A DNA stretch of 64,000 bases from Neoarius graeffei. Taxonomy: Eukaryota > Chordata > Actinopteri > Siluriformes > Ariidae. Below, piece after piece: positions 1 through 11,545 of this stretch. Numbering within the stretch: the first letter of the stretch is position 1; every line of letters begins with the position of its first letter. The position numbers were made by a program, and so were the translations under genes. Under the pieces are notes generated by a model. The model saw nothing but the letters and a program-made list of their open reading frames with translations. It had not been told where the DNA came from and searched no databases. The stretch lies in contig NC_083577.1 of the NCBI RefSeq assembly GCF_027579695.1, positions 31,795,198-31,859,197 of the forward strand, read 5' to 3'.

Positions 1-397
1 CTTCGCCTTGCTTCCGATAACAATCCACGGAGACCCCGCTGGTCTTGCTATCTCATCCGGAATGTTGTGCATGCGATGGAAATCGCTACAAACCGTCATT
101 TTCTGCTGGAAACCAATGTCCAGTAAGTCCATACGGTCGTAGTGGATATTGAAGTCCGGTACAGACGAACAACAGGCAAAAATACACACAAAAAACATAA
201 AAAAACATGCACAGGTAGGGAGAGCTTGTAGCCGCAGCCGTTGTAGTAGAATTGTATATAGTAGGGTTTTCCAGAAGAAAAGGTAGAAGTAAAAGCAGAA
301 GTAGAACCAGAAGTAGAAGGCGGAATATGGCGTTTGACCGACAAGATGGCGTCTGTCACAATCTGGATCGGCTGTGACGTCACATGCAAGTGCTCCA
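1..397 (-). mobile_element. Partial copy of TIR element E
   Basis: The reverse complement matches 29786-30190 nearly base for base, including the terminal CACTTGCATGTGACGTCAC (here at 379-397) and the internal CGCCATCTTGTCGGTC. The left part runs off the window. It carries the first codons of the same ORF as the 30-kb copy (reading MDLLDIGFQ...). Sequence to the right of 397 ends in AATAAA-bearing text (401-605) that looks like the end of an LTR, so this copy may sit beside or inside an LTR element; that part is inference. Confidence 0.6.
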
Positions 398-569
398 TAA
401 ATGGGAGCTGTGACCAGGAGCAAGAGGGGTTGTCTTCACGCCAGCAGCTGATGCCGTTATTTACCCTTATTATATTTAGTTATTGTTTTTGTTTTATTTA
501 CTATTTGCTTGTATTGTAAACCCCTTACTTGTAATAAACCCCCTAGACTTGAGTCTGTTGGTTTTTTGG

Positions 570-1086
570 TCATTCGTGTGTTACGCTGGTTAGCTGGTTG
601 TAACAATTAGACTCCAAGATGATGACCTTACTCCAGTCCTTCATGGTCCAATCCTTATGGTCTTTAGCAAACCTCAGCCTGGCTCTTCTTTCCTTCTCAC
701 TTACGAAGGGCTTTATTTTTCTCACTTTGCATGACTTCAATCCCACTCGGAGGAGCCCGTTTCGAACCGTCCTTACCGTGCACTTAACCCCAGCTACCAT
801 TTTCCATTCTTTTTGTAGGTCACTTCATGTCATCTTATGGTTGTTGAGTGACACTCAAAGGAGCTGATGATCATCCCGGTCAGTGGAGAGTCGTTTTCGC
901 TCTCTGCCAGTCTTGTAACGTAGTTGTCCCCAATGTCTGCTGTTTGACCTTGTTTTTATGAACTGCCATTTTTGAAATTTTGAGGATGGAAGCAACCTGA
1001 CACTCACTGTTTCCCTCTGCCAGTAAAGGCAGAATTGAAACCTTCCCTTTCTCACTCAAAACTGTTCCTTTTAACTCTCTTGGCAT
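570..1086 (-). pseudogene. Tc1-like transposase fragment
   Basis: Reading leftward from an ATG near 1086 gives MPRELKGTVLSEKGKV and a helix-turn-helix-like stretch. A second frame (about 800-607) reads RTVRNGLLRVGLKS and then KDWSKVIILES, the usual context of the first catalytic Asp region of Tc1 transposases. The two parts are in different frames with intervening sequence lost, and the second Asp and the Glu are absent. It is a dead remnant. Confidence 0.6.
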
Positions 1087-1732
1087 GATGAATAGATATT
1101 TTTGTATTCTAATTCAAGTTACTACTAGCACTGTTTTCACCATCCAAACTGGTCCTATTGCAAGTGGATAGTGATGACCACAGCAGTGGTTTTTATACTT
1201 TTCCTTGTTAAATAAGATTTAGTTCAGGTGATCACCTAAATCAGTACCTTAAGTAAAATTAAGTGTGCTTGTGTTGGAATTCCAGCACAGATGCTGGAAT
1301 GAACTGGCTGCCATACATAAAGGTGTGGATTTAAAAAAATTGAAGTGGTTTCTAAATTATTTCTAGAGCAGAATGTGTGTGTGTGGTTGATGGTTTTCAC
1401 AAACAACCTGCTCTCCTTTTTTTTGTACCTCAAATATAATTATTCAAGGAAAACCTTTTTTTTTTTGCAGTTCAAAGATACACATAAATGCTGGAACAGG
1501 AACAATTTTATTCCATATAGTGTGCTGAATATTCCAATAGTCGATCATCTATGGATATTAGATAAAAAGAAAACTGCACTCAAGGTAAAAACACCTACTC
1601 ACAGCTTAAAATTGCCTTCCAGGCAGTCTCTCACATGGTCTTCATTGATAATGCACCTATACAAAAAGATCAGTAAATTTAATATGTCCACTGTTCTTTG
1701 GGAGACAATTATATAAACCGTCCAGGGCTCGA
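1087..1732. other. No gene recognised
   Basis: AT-rich sequence. Short open frames on both strands have no family features I recognise. It lies downstream of the last rnf17 exon found, so further 3' exons of that gene could hide here, but I could not identify one. Confidence 0.4.
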
Positions 1733-1958
1733 CATTAAGGACTGCCCGATTGCCCGGGGCAAGTGAAACATACATTCGGGCAAGTGGGATATGTCCCTGA
1801 CATGCCTGACCGGGCAAGTTGGAATGAGCCTATATTACCAACTAGCACGACAAAAATTAGGCTTTTTGATCTTTTATTTCAGTTCCTAAAAGCGTCCCTC
1901 ACTACGTATCCGCCATTATGTCTTGGCTGTTTTCTTAGTATCGGTTTCATTTACTGCT

Positions 1959-2083
1959 CATCTCATATCATCTCTAGCCGCTTTATCCTTCTACAGGGTC
2001 GCAGGCAAGCTGGAGCCTATCCCAGCTGACTACGGGCGAAAGGCGGGGTACACCCTGGACAAGTCGCCAGGTCATCACAGGGC
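1959..2083 (-). mobile_element. V-SINE, 5' truncated
   Basis: This is the 3' third of the V-SINE consensus in this window. It is flanked by a perfect 14-bp target duplication, TTTCATTTACTGCT (1945-1958 and 2084-2097). Confidence 0.85.
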
Positions 2084-2249
2084 TTTCATTTACTGCTTTG
2101 CAAGATATTTTATATACCCCCGCTGTTGTAGTATGGTACACGTACTGTTTGTATAGACCCCTTGTGCATGACGTCACGCATCACGTGATTACAGCTGAGG
2201 TCAGACAGACACCGTCTTTCATCCAAGCAAGGCTTAATCTGTCTTCAAT

Positions 2250-2460
2250 ATGGTTCATTTTTGCGCCGTTTTTGCATGTTCAAACAGAGAAATAGATAAA
2301 AGGCGTCACCGTCTCCCCGCTATCAAGAAAAATGTTAACAAATAGAAGCAAATGCTTCAAGAACAACGAGGAAATGAGTGGCTAAAGAATACGAGGAGAA
2401 GAGCTCAGCCTGAAAACTCCAGAGAAATTCACGATTGTATTTAAAATGTATTTTACAAAA
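2250..2460 (+). pseudogene. THAP-domain fragment, frameshifted
   Basis: An ATG at about 2250 opens MVHFCAVFACSNREIDKRRH, with the C-x(4)-C spacing and the basic/aromatic N-terminus of a THAP zinc finger. The frame soon stops. The next part (NEWLKNTRRRAQPENSREIH, about 2368-2430) continues in another frame and holds the conserved Trp. At least one indel and a stop break it. It is one of five THAP fragments in the window. Confidence 0.6.
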
Positions 2461-2761
2461 ACGAAGTCGGAAGTGAGGATGGAAGAGTTTGCTTAAGAAT
2501 CTCGTTTTATTTTTTTCTGCTCGCTTTCGAGTCAGCGCCTTCATGAAAGGGTTTGATTTTCTTACGGGTGAAGCCGCTTCCTTATTCGACACAGAAAACC
2601 CAGATTGGTTTCAGACAACTCGGGCATAAAAAACTCAACAAGGAGTGACATGCGCGATAAATCCTGAAAGAACAGAACAGATTAAGAGCAGAGCGCTGGG
2701 GCTTTGTTTCTGTTAATCAGAGGAACACAGTCCTGTGCAAAATATTTATACATCATTTTTT

Positions 2762-2998
2762 TTTTTAAATTGTTGTTGTTATATCATCATCCACCTCTAG
2801 GTTTATTTAACCCTCCCCGCGCTGTGTCCCGACAGGCCGGCTGCGCCGATTCAGTTACAGGTTGCCAGGTCTGTATAAAAAACACCCACAACCTACACAC
2901 TAACAATTTTAAACTCGTACATTATTCTGTCTGTCATGACGCAGTGCAGGTTTGTTTGTTTTTTTTAAACCTAGAGGTGGATGATATAAAAAAACAAA
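2762..2998. repeat. Palindromic MITE
   Basis: The outer sequence ATATCATCATCCACCTCTAGG on the left reappears inverted as CCTAGAGGTGGATGATAT on the right. About 170 bp lie between the arms, with no ORF. Confidence 0.65.
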
Positions 2999-3027
2999 AC
3001 CGATACATAAATCTTCTCTAAGGCTGC

Positions 3028-3614
3028 TGGGCCATAGAAGGTTCACGCTGCATGCTGCACGCTACACGTTCACGTGAAGAACCGGACCCTGGGCCATTAA
3101 ACTTCATGCTTGGATGTTCACGTGTTGCGTCTGTTCTACTTTGACCGAGTAACCAACAATACGGACTCTTCGGATGACGACGATTGCCTCATTCTGCTTT
3201 TACTGAGACAGAGGAAGAGAAAAAGGAACAGAATTTGGAGCCGAGAACACTTCCTTCTGAGAGAAACCCGTGGTGAATTTCACCGAACATTCTATAATCT
3301 GCTTGACAATCCCGATGAAGAACTATTTTTCAATTATACCATTCAATTATATTTTTTCTTAAGTTTTCCCCTGAAAGCATAGAGTTATCTCCCTAGACCC
3401 GTTCTGATTGGCTGGCGCGGCGGTGACCGCATGCATTGACTGGAATTTCCATCTTCACGCCTAGAAAAAAGTGTGCATGTTCATTTCTCGCTTCACGCGT
3501 GAAGTGTGCAGCGTGCAGCGTGCAACGTGAACGCCGTTCTATGGCCCAGAGCAAGTCATGCTACATTTGCCCACTTTTCTTTACACGCGTGTAGCGTGAA
3601 CCTTCTATGGCCCA
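3028..3614 (+). mobile_element. PIF/Harbinger-like element, internally deleted
   Basis: The terminal inverted repeats are TGGGCCATAGAAGGTTCACG and its complement. GCTGC flanks both sides (3023-3027 and 3615-3619). The internal ORF from 3110 reads RKRKRNRIWSREHFLLRETR then GEFHRTFYNLL, resembling the N-terminal region of Harbinger transposases (basic run, then GEFH). The catalytic core is missing. A 5-bp duplication is not usual for this superfamily (3 bp expected), so family placement rests on the ORF. Confidence 0.5.
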
Positions 3615-3967
3615 GCTGCCTAACACAGTACTGTTCAAAGGTTTTGGCACCCTATTGTTTTCTTCATACAAACTTTGTTATAGATTTCTATTTTATGACT
3701 TCTGCATCATCAAGTAATGAACCTGCAGTCAGAGAGAGTTTTACACAAACACACTGAACTTTACAACAGCTGCATGCATGTGAAATAGAAATAAATCGAC
3801 TAAGGCAGGAAAAACTATTTTGGATAAAATTGTTATTGTCTGTTACAAGTAAAAAGTAACCAATAACCAAACTTCAACTCAGTGTGTGATCTTCATTTTA
3901 TGTTGCAATTCACAACTATTCTATGGTTTTCCTAAAAAAATAAATAAATAAAATTTGTACTCGCAAA

Positions 3968-4340
3968 GGGCGGCACGGTGGTGTAGTGGTTAGCGCTGTC
4001 GCCTCACAGCAAGAAGGTCCTGGGTTCGAGCCCCGTGGCCGGCGAGGGCCTTTCTGTGTGGAGTTTGCATGTTCTCCCCGTGTCCGCGTGGGTTTCCTCC
4101 GGGTGCTCCGGTTTCCCCCACAGTCCAAAGACATGCAGGTTAGGTTAACTGGTGACTCTAAATTGACCGTAGGTGTGAATGTGAGTGTGAATGGTTGTCT
4201 GTGTCTATGTGTCAGCCCTGTGATGACCTGGCGACTTGTCCAGGGTGTACCCTGCCTTTCGCCCGTAGTCAGCTGGGATAGGCTCCAGCTTGCCTGCGAC
4301 CCTGTAGAAGGATAAAGCGGCTAGAGATAATGAGATGAGA
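3968..4340 (+). mobile_element. V-SINE, full length
   Basis: It has a tRNA-like head (GTGGTTAGCGCTGTCGCC, then GGGTTCGAG as box B), the conserved V-SINE core GTTTCCCCCACAGTCCAAAG, and an (ATGAG)n tail. A perfect 12-bp target duplication TGTACTCGCAAA flanks it (3956-3967, 4341-4352). Confidence 0.92.
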
Positions 4341-4571
4341 TGTACTCGCAAAATAGGGGGAAATGATAATATTGGGGGGGGGGGGGAATTTACCCCCACT
4401 TGCCTGTTTAAAAGTTAATGATGTCGGGCCCTGCTGTCAGTAACAGTACTTACGTACAACACACTGACCTAAAATCAGGCTCTGGTAAAGTGCAAATTAC
4501 AAACAGAAATATAAGACACATTAGGAAAAGTGTGATGTATATTATATCATATTTAGTGGTTTAAGACCTAC

Positions 4572-4648
4572 CCAAGACCTGAACGCAGAGTGAGGCAGCT
4601 CATATCGTACGATTCTGTGTCCACAGGGCTCTGCAGAGTCTCCAGAAT
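4572..4648 (-). CDS. rnf17: rnf17-like exon (ILETLQSPV...)
   Basis: Acceptor TTTACTTGCTCAG, then ATT CTG GAG ACT CTG CAG in phase 0, as required by the preceding exon. It reads ILETLQSPVDTESYDMSCLT and ends at a GG/GTAGGT donor (phase 2). A GT four codons earlier (TCAG/GTCTTG) is an alternative donor. It follows directly on the exon ending TYCHLDE. I saw no downstream exon before the window start. Confidence 0.65.
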
Positions 4649-7600
4649 CTGAGCAAGTAAATTCAAAATTTGGGGGGGGGGGGGAATCAGGATATTATAA
4701 ATTAAATACAGCAGCGTTTTAAATGTACTCACCAATCACTTTATTAGGAACACCTGCACACCTAGTCATTCATGATCTGATCATCTCTAATCAGCCCTTG
4801 TGTGGCAGCAGTGCAATGCGTAAAATTTAATATATCTTTACGTTTAAAATATATCAGGACTACAATATTTTACTGTTGCTGTCAAGCACCAGTGATAAAG
4901 TACCTCATCGAGATGGCAGTAAGTCTCCAGCAACGGGACCTGGCGAACATGTCGTGCTTTCTGGATGGCTGTGTGTAACTCTCTCCGTCTCACTTGCAGT
5001 TTCTGACACTCCTCCCTCCCAGCTGAGAAGAGCTTCTCGAGACAGCTCAGTTCAGACACCAGCACACTACGTCTGAATTCACACATGATAAATATGCTGC
5101 TTGATATATTATTCTAAATATTATAGCTATGACCTACAGGCTCTACCATGACACTTCACTCAGATTTATACATGAATCTTAAAAAAGGTACTGACTACAA
5201 AGTTAAATTCTGGGGAAAATGTTCTGCGTCTATAGCTGTTGCGATGCTGCACACATCACGTACCCTGTGTGCCACTGTTTTGCAAAGATAAAACGTGTCC
5301 CGCATTTTACGATTCCAAAAATTGTCGAAGCAAGCAAGCAGCAATATCACATGACCACCGTCAGGTGTGTTTGACCTACTTTTAACCAAAACAAGTAGGT
5401 GTGGACAAACACGGTGGACTACGCTCTCCTGCAAGCTAAGAGCCAGTAGAAAAGAAAAGGAAAGCCTGCCTAGTGAGTGCAACTGAAAGATAGAACAAAG
5501 TTAGAAGACATGTTATTTTTCTGAACAGATAACTAAATTATTCTAGCTAGCACTTAGCTATCTTAGCCTTAGAATGCATGGGCTCGACTCCACGGTAGCG
5601 AGTATGGAGTTTTTGGGGCCTTTCGCGTGACGTCATCGTAACTGCAGTTTTGTTTATCCGGCCAAGCTTTATGTTTGACAACGACCGGCAAAAGTGTATG
5701 CAAGTAAAAGTCAGTAAAAAAGTCTACATGCAAACTTGGAAATGTTATATCTAAAAAGAACAATGCCAGAGACCTGTAGTGCTTTTGGATGTAATAACAG
5801 ACGTGGCGATAAGCCTGGTTTAACTTTTCACCACTTCCCAGTGAACCCAGAAAGATGTAAAAAAAAAAAATGGCAAGCTGCAATTAAATGGGAAGACTGG
5901 ATGGCAACAAACCATTCCTGTGTGTGTGGCGAACACATCAGGTTAGTATGAAAGCTCTGTGCAACGTTAAAATGTATATCTGGATGTGGGCTTTGGATGC
6001 GATACATTTTATTTAGACCCAATGCTTGGCTAAACTAGCAACATATTTGTTATATACTGATAATGTAGGCTCGACAAAACACCATAAAACGCGCTAGATC
6101 TAGGCCCTGGCTTGTTTATTACTATTAGAAGTCTACGTTTAAGTTTACCTTTGTCATAATAAGGTATTTTTTCTTTATCAGGAATTTCCCATAACGTTCC
6201 GGCATGAACCCGGCCTCGAAATATTGGTAGACAGCTGCAATTTCGCATGACTTTAGCATTTCCAGTGTATTTAGAAGTCCCAAATACTAAATAGCAGACA
6301 TGTGGACTCGAGTCATGTGACTTGGACTCGAGTCAGACTCGAGTCACCATTTTGATGACTTGAGACTTGAAATCCCTAGATGAGGAATGACTTGCAACTC
6401 GACTCGGACTTGCACGCTGTTGACTCGAGACTTGACTTGGACTTGACAGTTTTAGCTTGCAATGACTTGGCGTATCAGGTATATTCTCCCCCCTCCCGAT
6501 TTTGAATCCAAGTACACTCGTTATTATTTGAATGCGGTGTAGCTCCTTGTCCTAGGCTATGGCAGCTCAATCCACTAGCACTAGGTGTCACTCAAGCACT
6601 TCAACTGGTTCAAATGAAAAACCAAACGGTGATGGGCAACGAGGACGCTGAACATTGATGACGCTGAATGATGAACGGACGGATAAAAACATGATTCCCC
6701 GCGTAATTTCCTTTGGATTTAAAGAATACTCCAATACAGATGGCAAACGCATTGCTACGTGCAGAACATGTGGAGCCACAATTTCGGACAGTCAGTCAAC
6801 CACATCAAACTTCGCTCGTCACCTGAGGCTGCATAAGGAAAAGTAAGTAACAAAGCTAGGCTACAGCTAGCAAGAATCTGTACAGGCTAGTTGGTGGCTA
6901 GAAGTGGAATGTGTTAATATATTAACGCTGTCAAGGATTTGTTTTGCTTCGCTGAATATAAAATAGTGAAGTAGATTTTTTTATTGGATTGCTTTTGTGT
7001 TCAGTCTAGTGTTAGATTATGTGGACTAGGCTACCAGTTAACACACATTGGGAAGGCATAGCCAGAAGGTGGTGATTTGGTCAGAGCAGAGAACGTTTAC
7101 AAGATTGTTATAAAGGCTCTGGTCAGAACGACACAGACTTATGATAAGAACCGGACAGCAAAGGATAAAACGTGAATCAAATAAACAGTTACCCAGGCTG
7201 CAAACTAAGTATGTAAAACAGAAGTTAGCTCTTTGCAATGAGAAAGTCAGTGCTTGTCATGAAAGGCATTTAAACCACTGAGACGAGATGACTAGCAATG
7301 CAAGTTAAACCAGGCGTTTAACTGTTTGCTACGTACTGCACCAAGTCGTGGACGCTGTGCGATGTGTGTTATTAGTGCTGGGATTACGTGTCATCAGAGA
7401 CATTCAATTCTATTCTCTTCCTCTCTCTGGTGTCATGTAGGCAATGTGAATAATGGGCCATTTGGGCTATGTAAAATGTAAGCTCAGCTAGGGCTGTGCG
7501 ATGTCCCCTTAATTGGCATCGACAATGTTTACAGTGCAAACATCGTGATGGACGATGATTGCGGGGGGGGTTTAATACCACGTTATTAAATATATTATTA

Positions 7601-10600
7601 TTATTAAAAAAGTATTATTAGATACTCATCCGAGGCTTTGGCACGTAAAGGAAAAAAAAAAAAGCGCTAGGTGATGTGGAATATTTGGCCTTGACAACGG
7701 ATATGTGGTCCAGCTGCAACATGATGCCCTATATGTCAGCTACTGTACATTATGTGGACCGAGAGTGGGCAATGCAGTCCAAATGCCTGCAGACGAGTTT
7801 CGTGCCAGAGACACATTCAGCGGACAACTTAGAAGACGCATTGCGCGAGACACGTGCCGAATGGAAAATAGAGGAGAAAAAGATCGCCTGTATAACAACG
7901 GGGCGAATAATGCCACAGCCATCAGGCAATTGAAATGGCCGTGGTTAAGTTGTTTTGGGCACAATTTGAACCTGGCCATAACCAACTCGCTTGCGCAACA
8001 GAGGGCCAGTACAGACCGAGCGTTTGGAGTTTGCCGAGCAGTCAACACTGCGTTTGCGCACAGCTGGCTTCGGAGAAATGAGCTGCGCAAAGTGCAGGTG
8101 GAAATGAACCTCCCCGAGCACTCACTGATCACCGCAAGATATTAATCTGCTCTAACAATGAAAGACTAGTATTCAAACTATGAGAAGAAACTACACTTAA
8201 GCTATTACTCATTGTTTATTTACACCATATCAATTGAAGATGCGTTTCGGCCTTTAGTGCGCACTTGAACGCGCTAATTTTTCCAATTTATTAGTGTTTG
8301 AATTACTGCACTGGCTTTTAAAATCATGATTTAATATTGTTTTTTTACTGTCTTTACATTTATCAGCATCACCTTCATTCTTCCCTTTGGTTTGACATTA
8401 TGGCTTAGAGTGGACCATTCTGTGTCTGAAAGTAGGCCTATTTACCAGATTAAAAAGTTATTTGACTTCTGCCGAAGTCTGCGCTTCACTGCCGTTTGAT
8501 AAGGTGCAATATTTCCCGACTGAAGTCGTTAATAGTGGCTATTTGTTTGAACAACATGACAAATTTTACATTAAAAGTATAGTGTAGGCTAAAAAATGAA
8601 GTCGAAATTTATTATTAGTAGCATACTGTATTTGTGTAACCACGTTATGTTCACTAGCACGTCCCTGCACCATAGCCTACGTGAACAAGCGGTAATAGGA
8701 TATTACTTTATAATGATTTATATAATTATGTATTTATACATATGTTATATAATATATTTATATATTAAACAAAACTAACTAACTAAACTAACAAAAAACT
8801 AAGTTTTTAGGTTAAATAGGCCCAGATGATACCGTATATGCATGTTTATGACAGGAGGGGGCGTGGTATCACAATAGTGGCTCTCCATCGTGATGGATGA
8901 CCACCATCGTCGATGGACGATGGCATCGTCTATCGGCACAGCCCCAAGCTCAGCTGACGTTTTATAGCGCAGTACATCCCGACAGATTGGAGTGTAGCCT
9001 ACTCCGACGCGAAGCATTATCCCACAGTCTTACCCAAACGACAGGGCACACAATGCCTCTAAATAGCATGGCTTTACCAGTGCATTTATTAGTCTCTGGC
9101 GAGAAACCAAATTCGCCAAAAGCACGCAACTTGGATCTGGAGGATTCCGCTGAACATTCTGAAATTCACAACAACTGTTTATTCTACTTTATTATACGGC
9201 TCTCTAGAATGTTGCCAGGGCTTCATTCTCACATTCTGGCCAGAGCCCTAGAGGACTCCGATTCTGGCTACATCGTCACAACGTTCTGTGTTTACTGAGG
9301 CTACCGGTATTTTAGCGAGTGTTTAGTGAATGCATTGTGGTCTAGCTAAACTGGGAACATCCTGGCTGGCTTGTATTAAACATTATACTGTGTATAAACA
9401 AATATGTTCAGATTAAATGAACTCAGACTTTGATATTGAAAATGATAAAAACATGTTAATGTCTACATGATTAAAAACAAGTAGGCCTACTAATTTTACA
9501 TTTTTTTTTCTTGTTTAGATTTGCAGAATATCTGAAGAACAAGATCATCCCAAGTGAGACAGAGCAGCCGTCCATTTCTAGATTCCTTACTGCAAAAGAT
9601 ACAGTACAATGCTACCCACCCACAACAAAAAGCCATCACAAATTCAATACTAACAGATTTGGTCATTGGGTGCAACATCCCTCTCTCAGTAGTGGAGAAC
9701 AGATATTTCCAGAATTTTTTGTCAGTTAGTTGGTCTCTCTCACACACACAAACGTACTCAAGTCACGTTGTATTGTGTTAAAGGCATGTCATGTTGTATG
9801 TTGGGACAGTGTCTAACTTCAGAAGGAAAACCATTCTTTGATCCTAAAAGTACACAGATCATCTGTTAGCTTGGACTTTGAGTTTCATGTCTTAAAATGC
9901 ACATGAAAAGCATTTTTATGTGAAAAATGACATGAATGAAATGAAAAGAAAATGATTTTTGTTCCACAGTACCAGTACTAGTTTTGTTTAGAATTTTGTT
10001 TTAATTTCTCACTAATTTTCCAATAAAAAATTTAAGGAAATGGTCATACTTTCACTCATTCTCACACCCTTAGCCTCAGATGTACACTGACTCACTCAAA
10101 CTAAACTCACTGAAAATTTAGGATGCTTTACTAACGTTAACTAACTAATCATTGTCTCCTCTGAGATTCTTTGATTGTCTTGGGGCAAGCTCTAAAACAT
10201 TTTAAAATGGAAAAGAATGGGTGTACTGTAGTTACTTGTGCTGACTCTATGAATCATTGACATTACATTAAGCAGACATTTTTATCCAAGGTGACTGGAA
10301 AAGGAGGACATACACGGCAGTGTGGAGAGGTAATACATTTGTGGTAAAAAATGTGTTGATTGCCTGTAGAATAAATGGTGACTTGTTAGGGACTTGGAAA
10401 AAAATGAGACTTGGACTCGACTTGGCTTGGGTAGGACTTGGACTTGACTTGGTCAAAAGTGCCTTGACTTGTGACTTGACTGGGACTTGAGTGGTAGGAC
10501 TTGAGACTTACTTGTGACTTGCACATTAGTGACTTTGTCCCACCTCTGCTAAATAGTTCAGGATGTCAGTGTCCCAAATCCGGTAGCTGGTTTGCTGAAC

Positions 10601-11513
10601 AATTTTCAAGTGGAATAAACACATTTGTGGGTAAATTAAGAACAAGCCACCTTTATTTTCGTCACATGTAAATTCAAGCACAGCGAAATTCCTCCTCTGC
10701 ATTTAACCCAATCTGAAACAGTGAACGCACACGCAGCGGGCGCACACACACACACGAGAGAGAGAGCAGAATAAATAAATAAATGTGTGGGTAAATGTAT
10801 TTGGCTCTGTGATGCCTGCATGTTTCAGCTTTTGGATGCAACATGATCTGCTAGTATATTCTAAATTTTTAATCGTCACAATGTTTTCTGCATGTTGCCA
10901 TCTTGGTGTGATGCAGTTCCATAGTTATGCTAACTAGTTTCTCGCGTTCGGCTGTTTCTGTAGGGCCGTACTGTTTACCTAAAGAGGGAGGGAAAACGGT
11001 CCCAAAATGGAGAAAAGCGACCCTCAGCACGTCAAAATGATCATATTTTGTCTGCATGATATTGTTCTTGCGAGACATAGGAAAATGCCATGCACAATAA
11101 TTTTTTTTTTTAATTACCGGTACAGATGACTTTGTAGTCAGCATCTTTAATGTATTCAAATGTGTAAAATTAAATCTGTGAAAACTTGAGTATCTACTCA
11201 AGAGTAGAATAAAATGACCAAATAAACTAAGTTGGTAAACAAACTGAGCAAAAAGTGCTTTAAATCAATATACTAAGGTTTGTGAACTTGCTGCAAGTCA
11301 TTTCTTTTTCCTCCCCCCTTAAAACATTTCTATGATTTTCCACTTCAATTTTTGTTGGTTGCTATACCACAAAAAAGAGCTGACATTTTTTTATCTTGGT
11401 TTCATTATTTAGTTCACAAAAAGCTGCAATTTTATCAGGCATGTGTAGACTTTTTATATCCACTGTAACTCCAGGACCATTGGTACCGTGAATGCAAGTA
11501 AGTAAATTTAAAA

Positions 11514-11545
<32 letters not shown>

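Larger units (their letters stand above)
1733..4433. mobile_element. hAT-like element with nested insertions
   Basis: The left end reads CAGGGCTCGACATTAA and the right end, reverse-complemented, CAGGGCCCGACATCATTAA. CAGGG is a typical hAT terminus. No clean 8-bp duplication is visible at the flanks. Inside are a truncated V-SINE, a THAP pseudogene, a palindromic MITE, a Harbinger-like element and a full V-SINE. No hAT transposase is left. Confidence 0.45.
6295..10548 (+). mobile_element. hAT transposon, 4.25 kb, with 8-bp TSD
   Basis: Perfect 8-bp duplication CTAAATAG at 6287-6294 and 10549-10556. The right terminus reads CAGAGGTGGGACAAAGTCA on the minus strand; the left starts CAGACATGTGG. 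Both subterminal regions (6300-6480 and 10400-10530) are dense in ACTCGAG/GACTTG direct and inverted repeats, likely transposase binding sites. It keeps a BED zinc-finger exon and a second exon, but the catalytic core is absent, and another hAT is inserted at 7489. Confidence 0.9.

Noticed and set aside
3968..4060. Possible tRNA gene from the A- and B-box-like text GTGGTTAGCGC...GGGTTCGAG
   Set aside because: It is the tRNA-derived head of a V-SINE and recurs at each copy; the cloverleaf is not maintained. The same holds for 13055-13225, 42824-43001 and 54318-54500.
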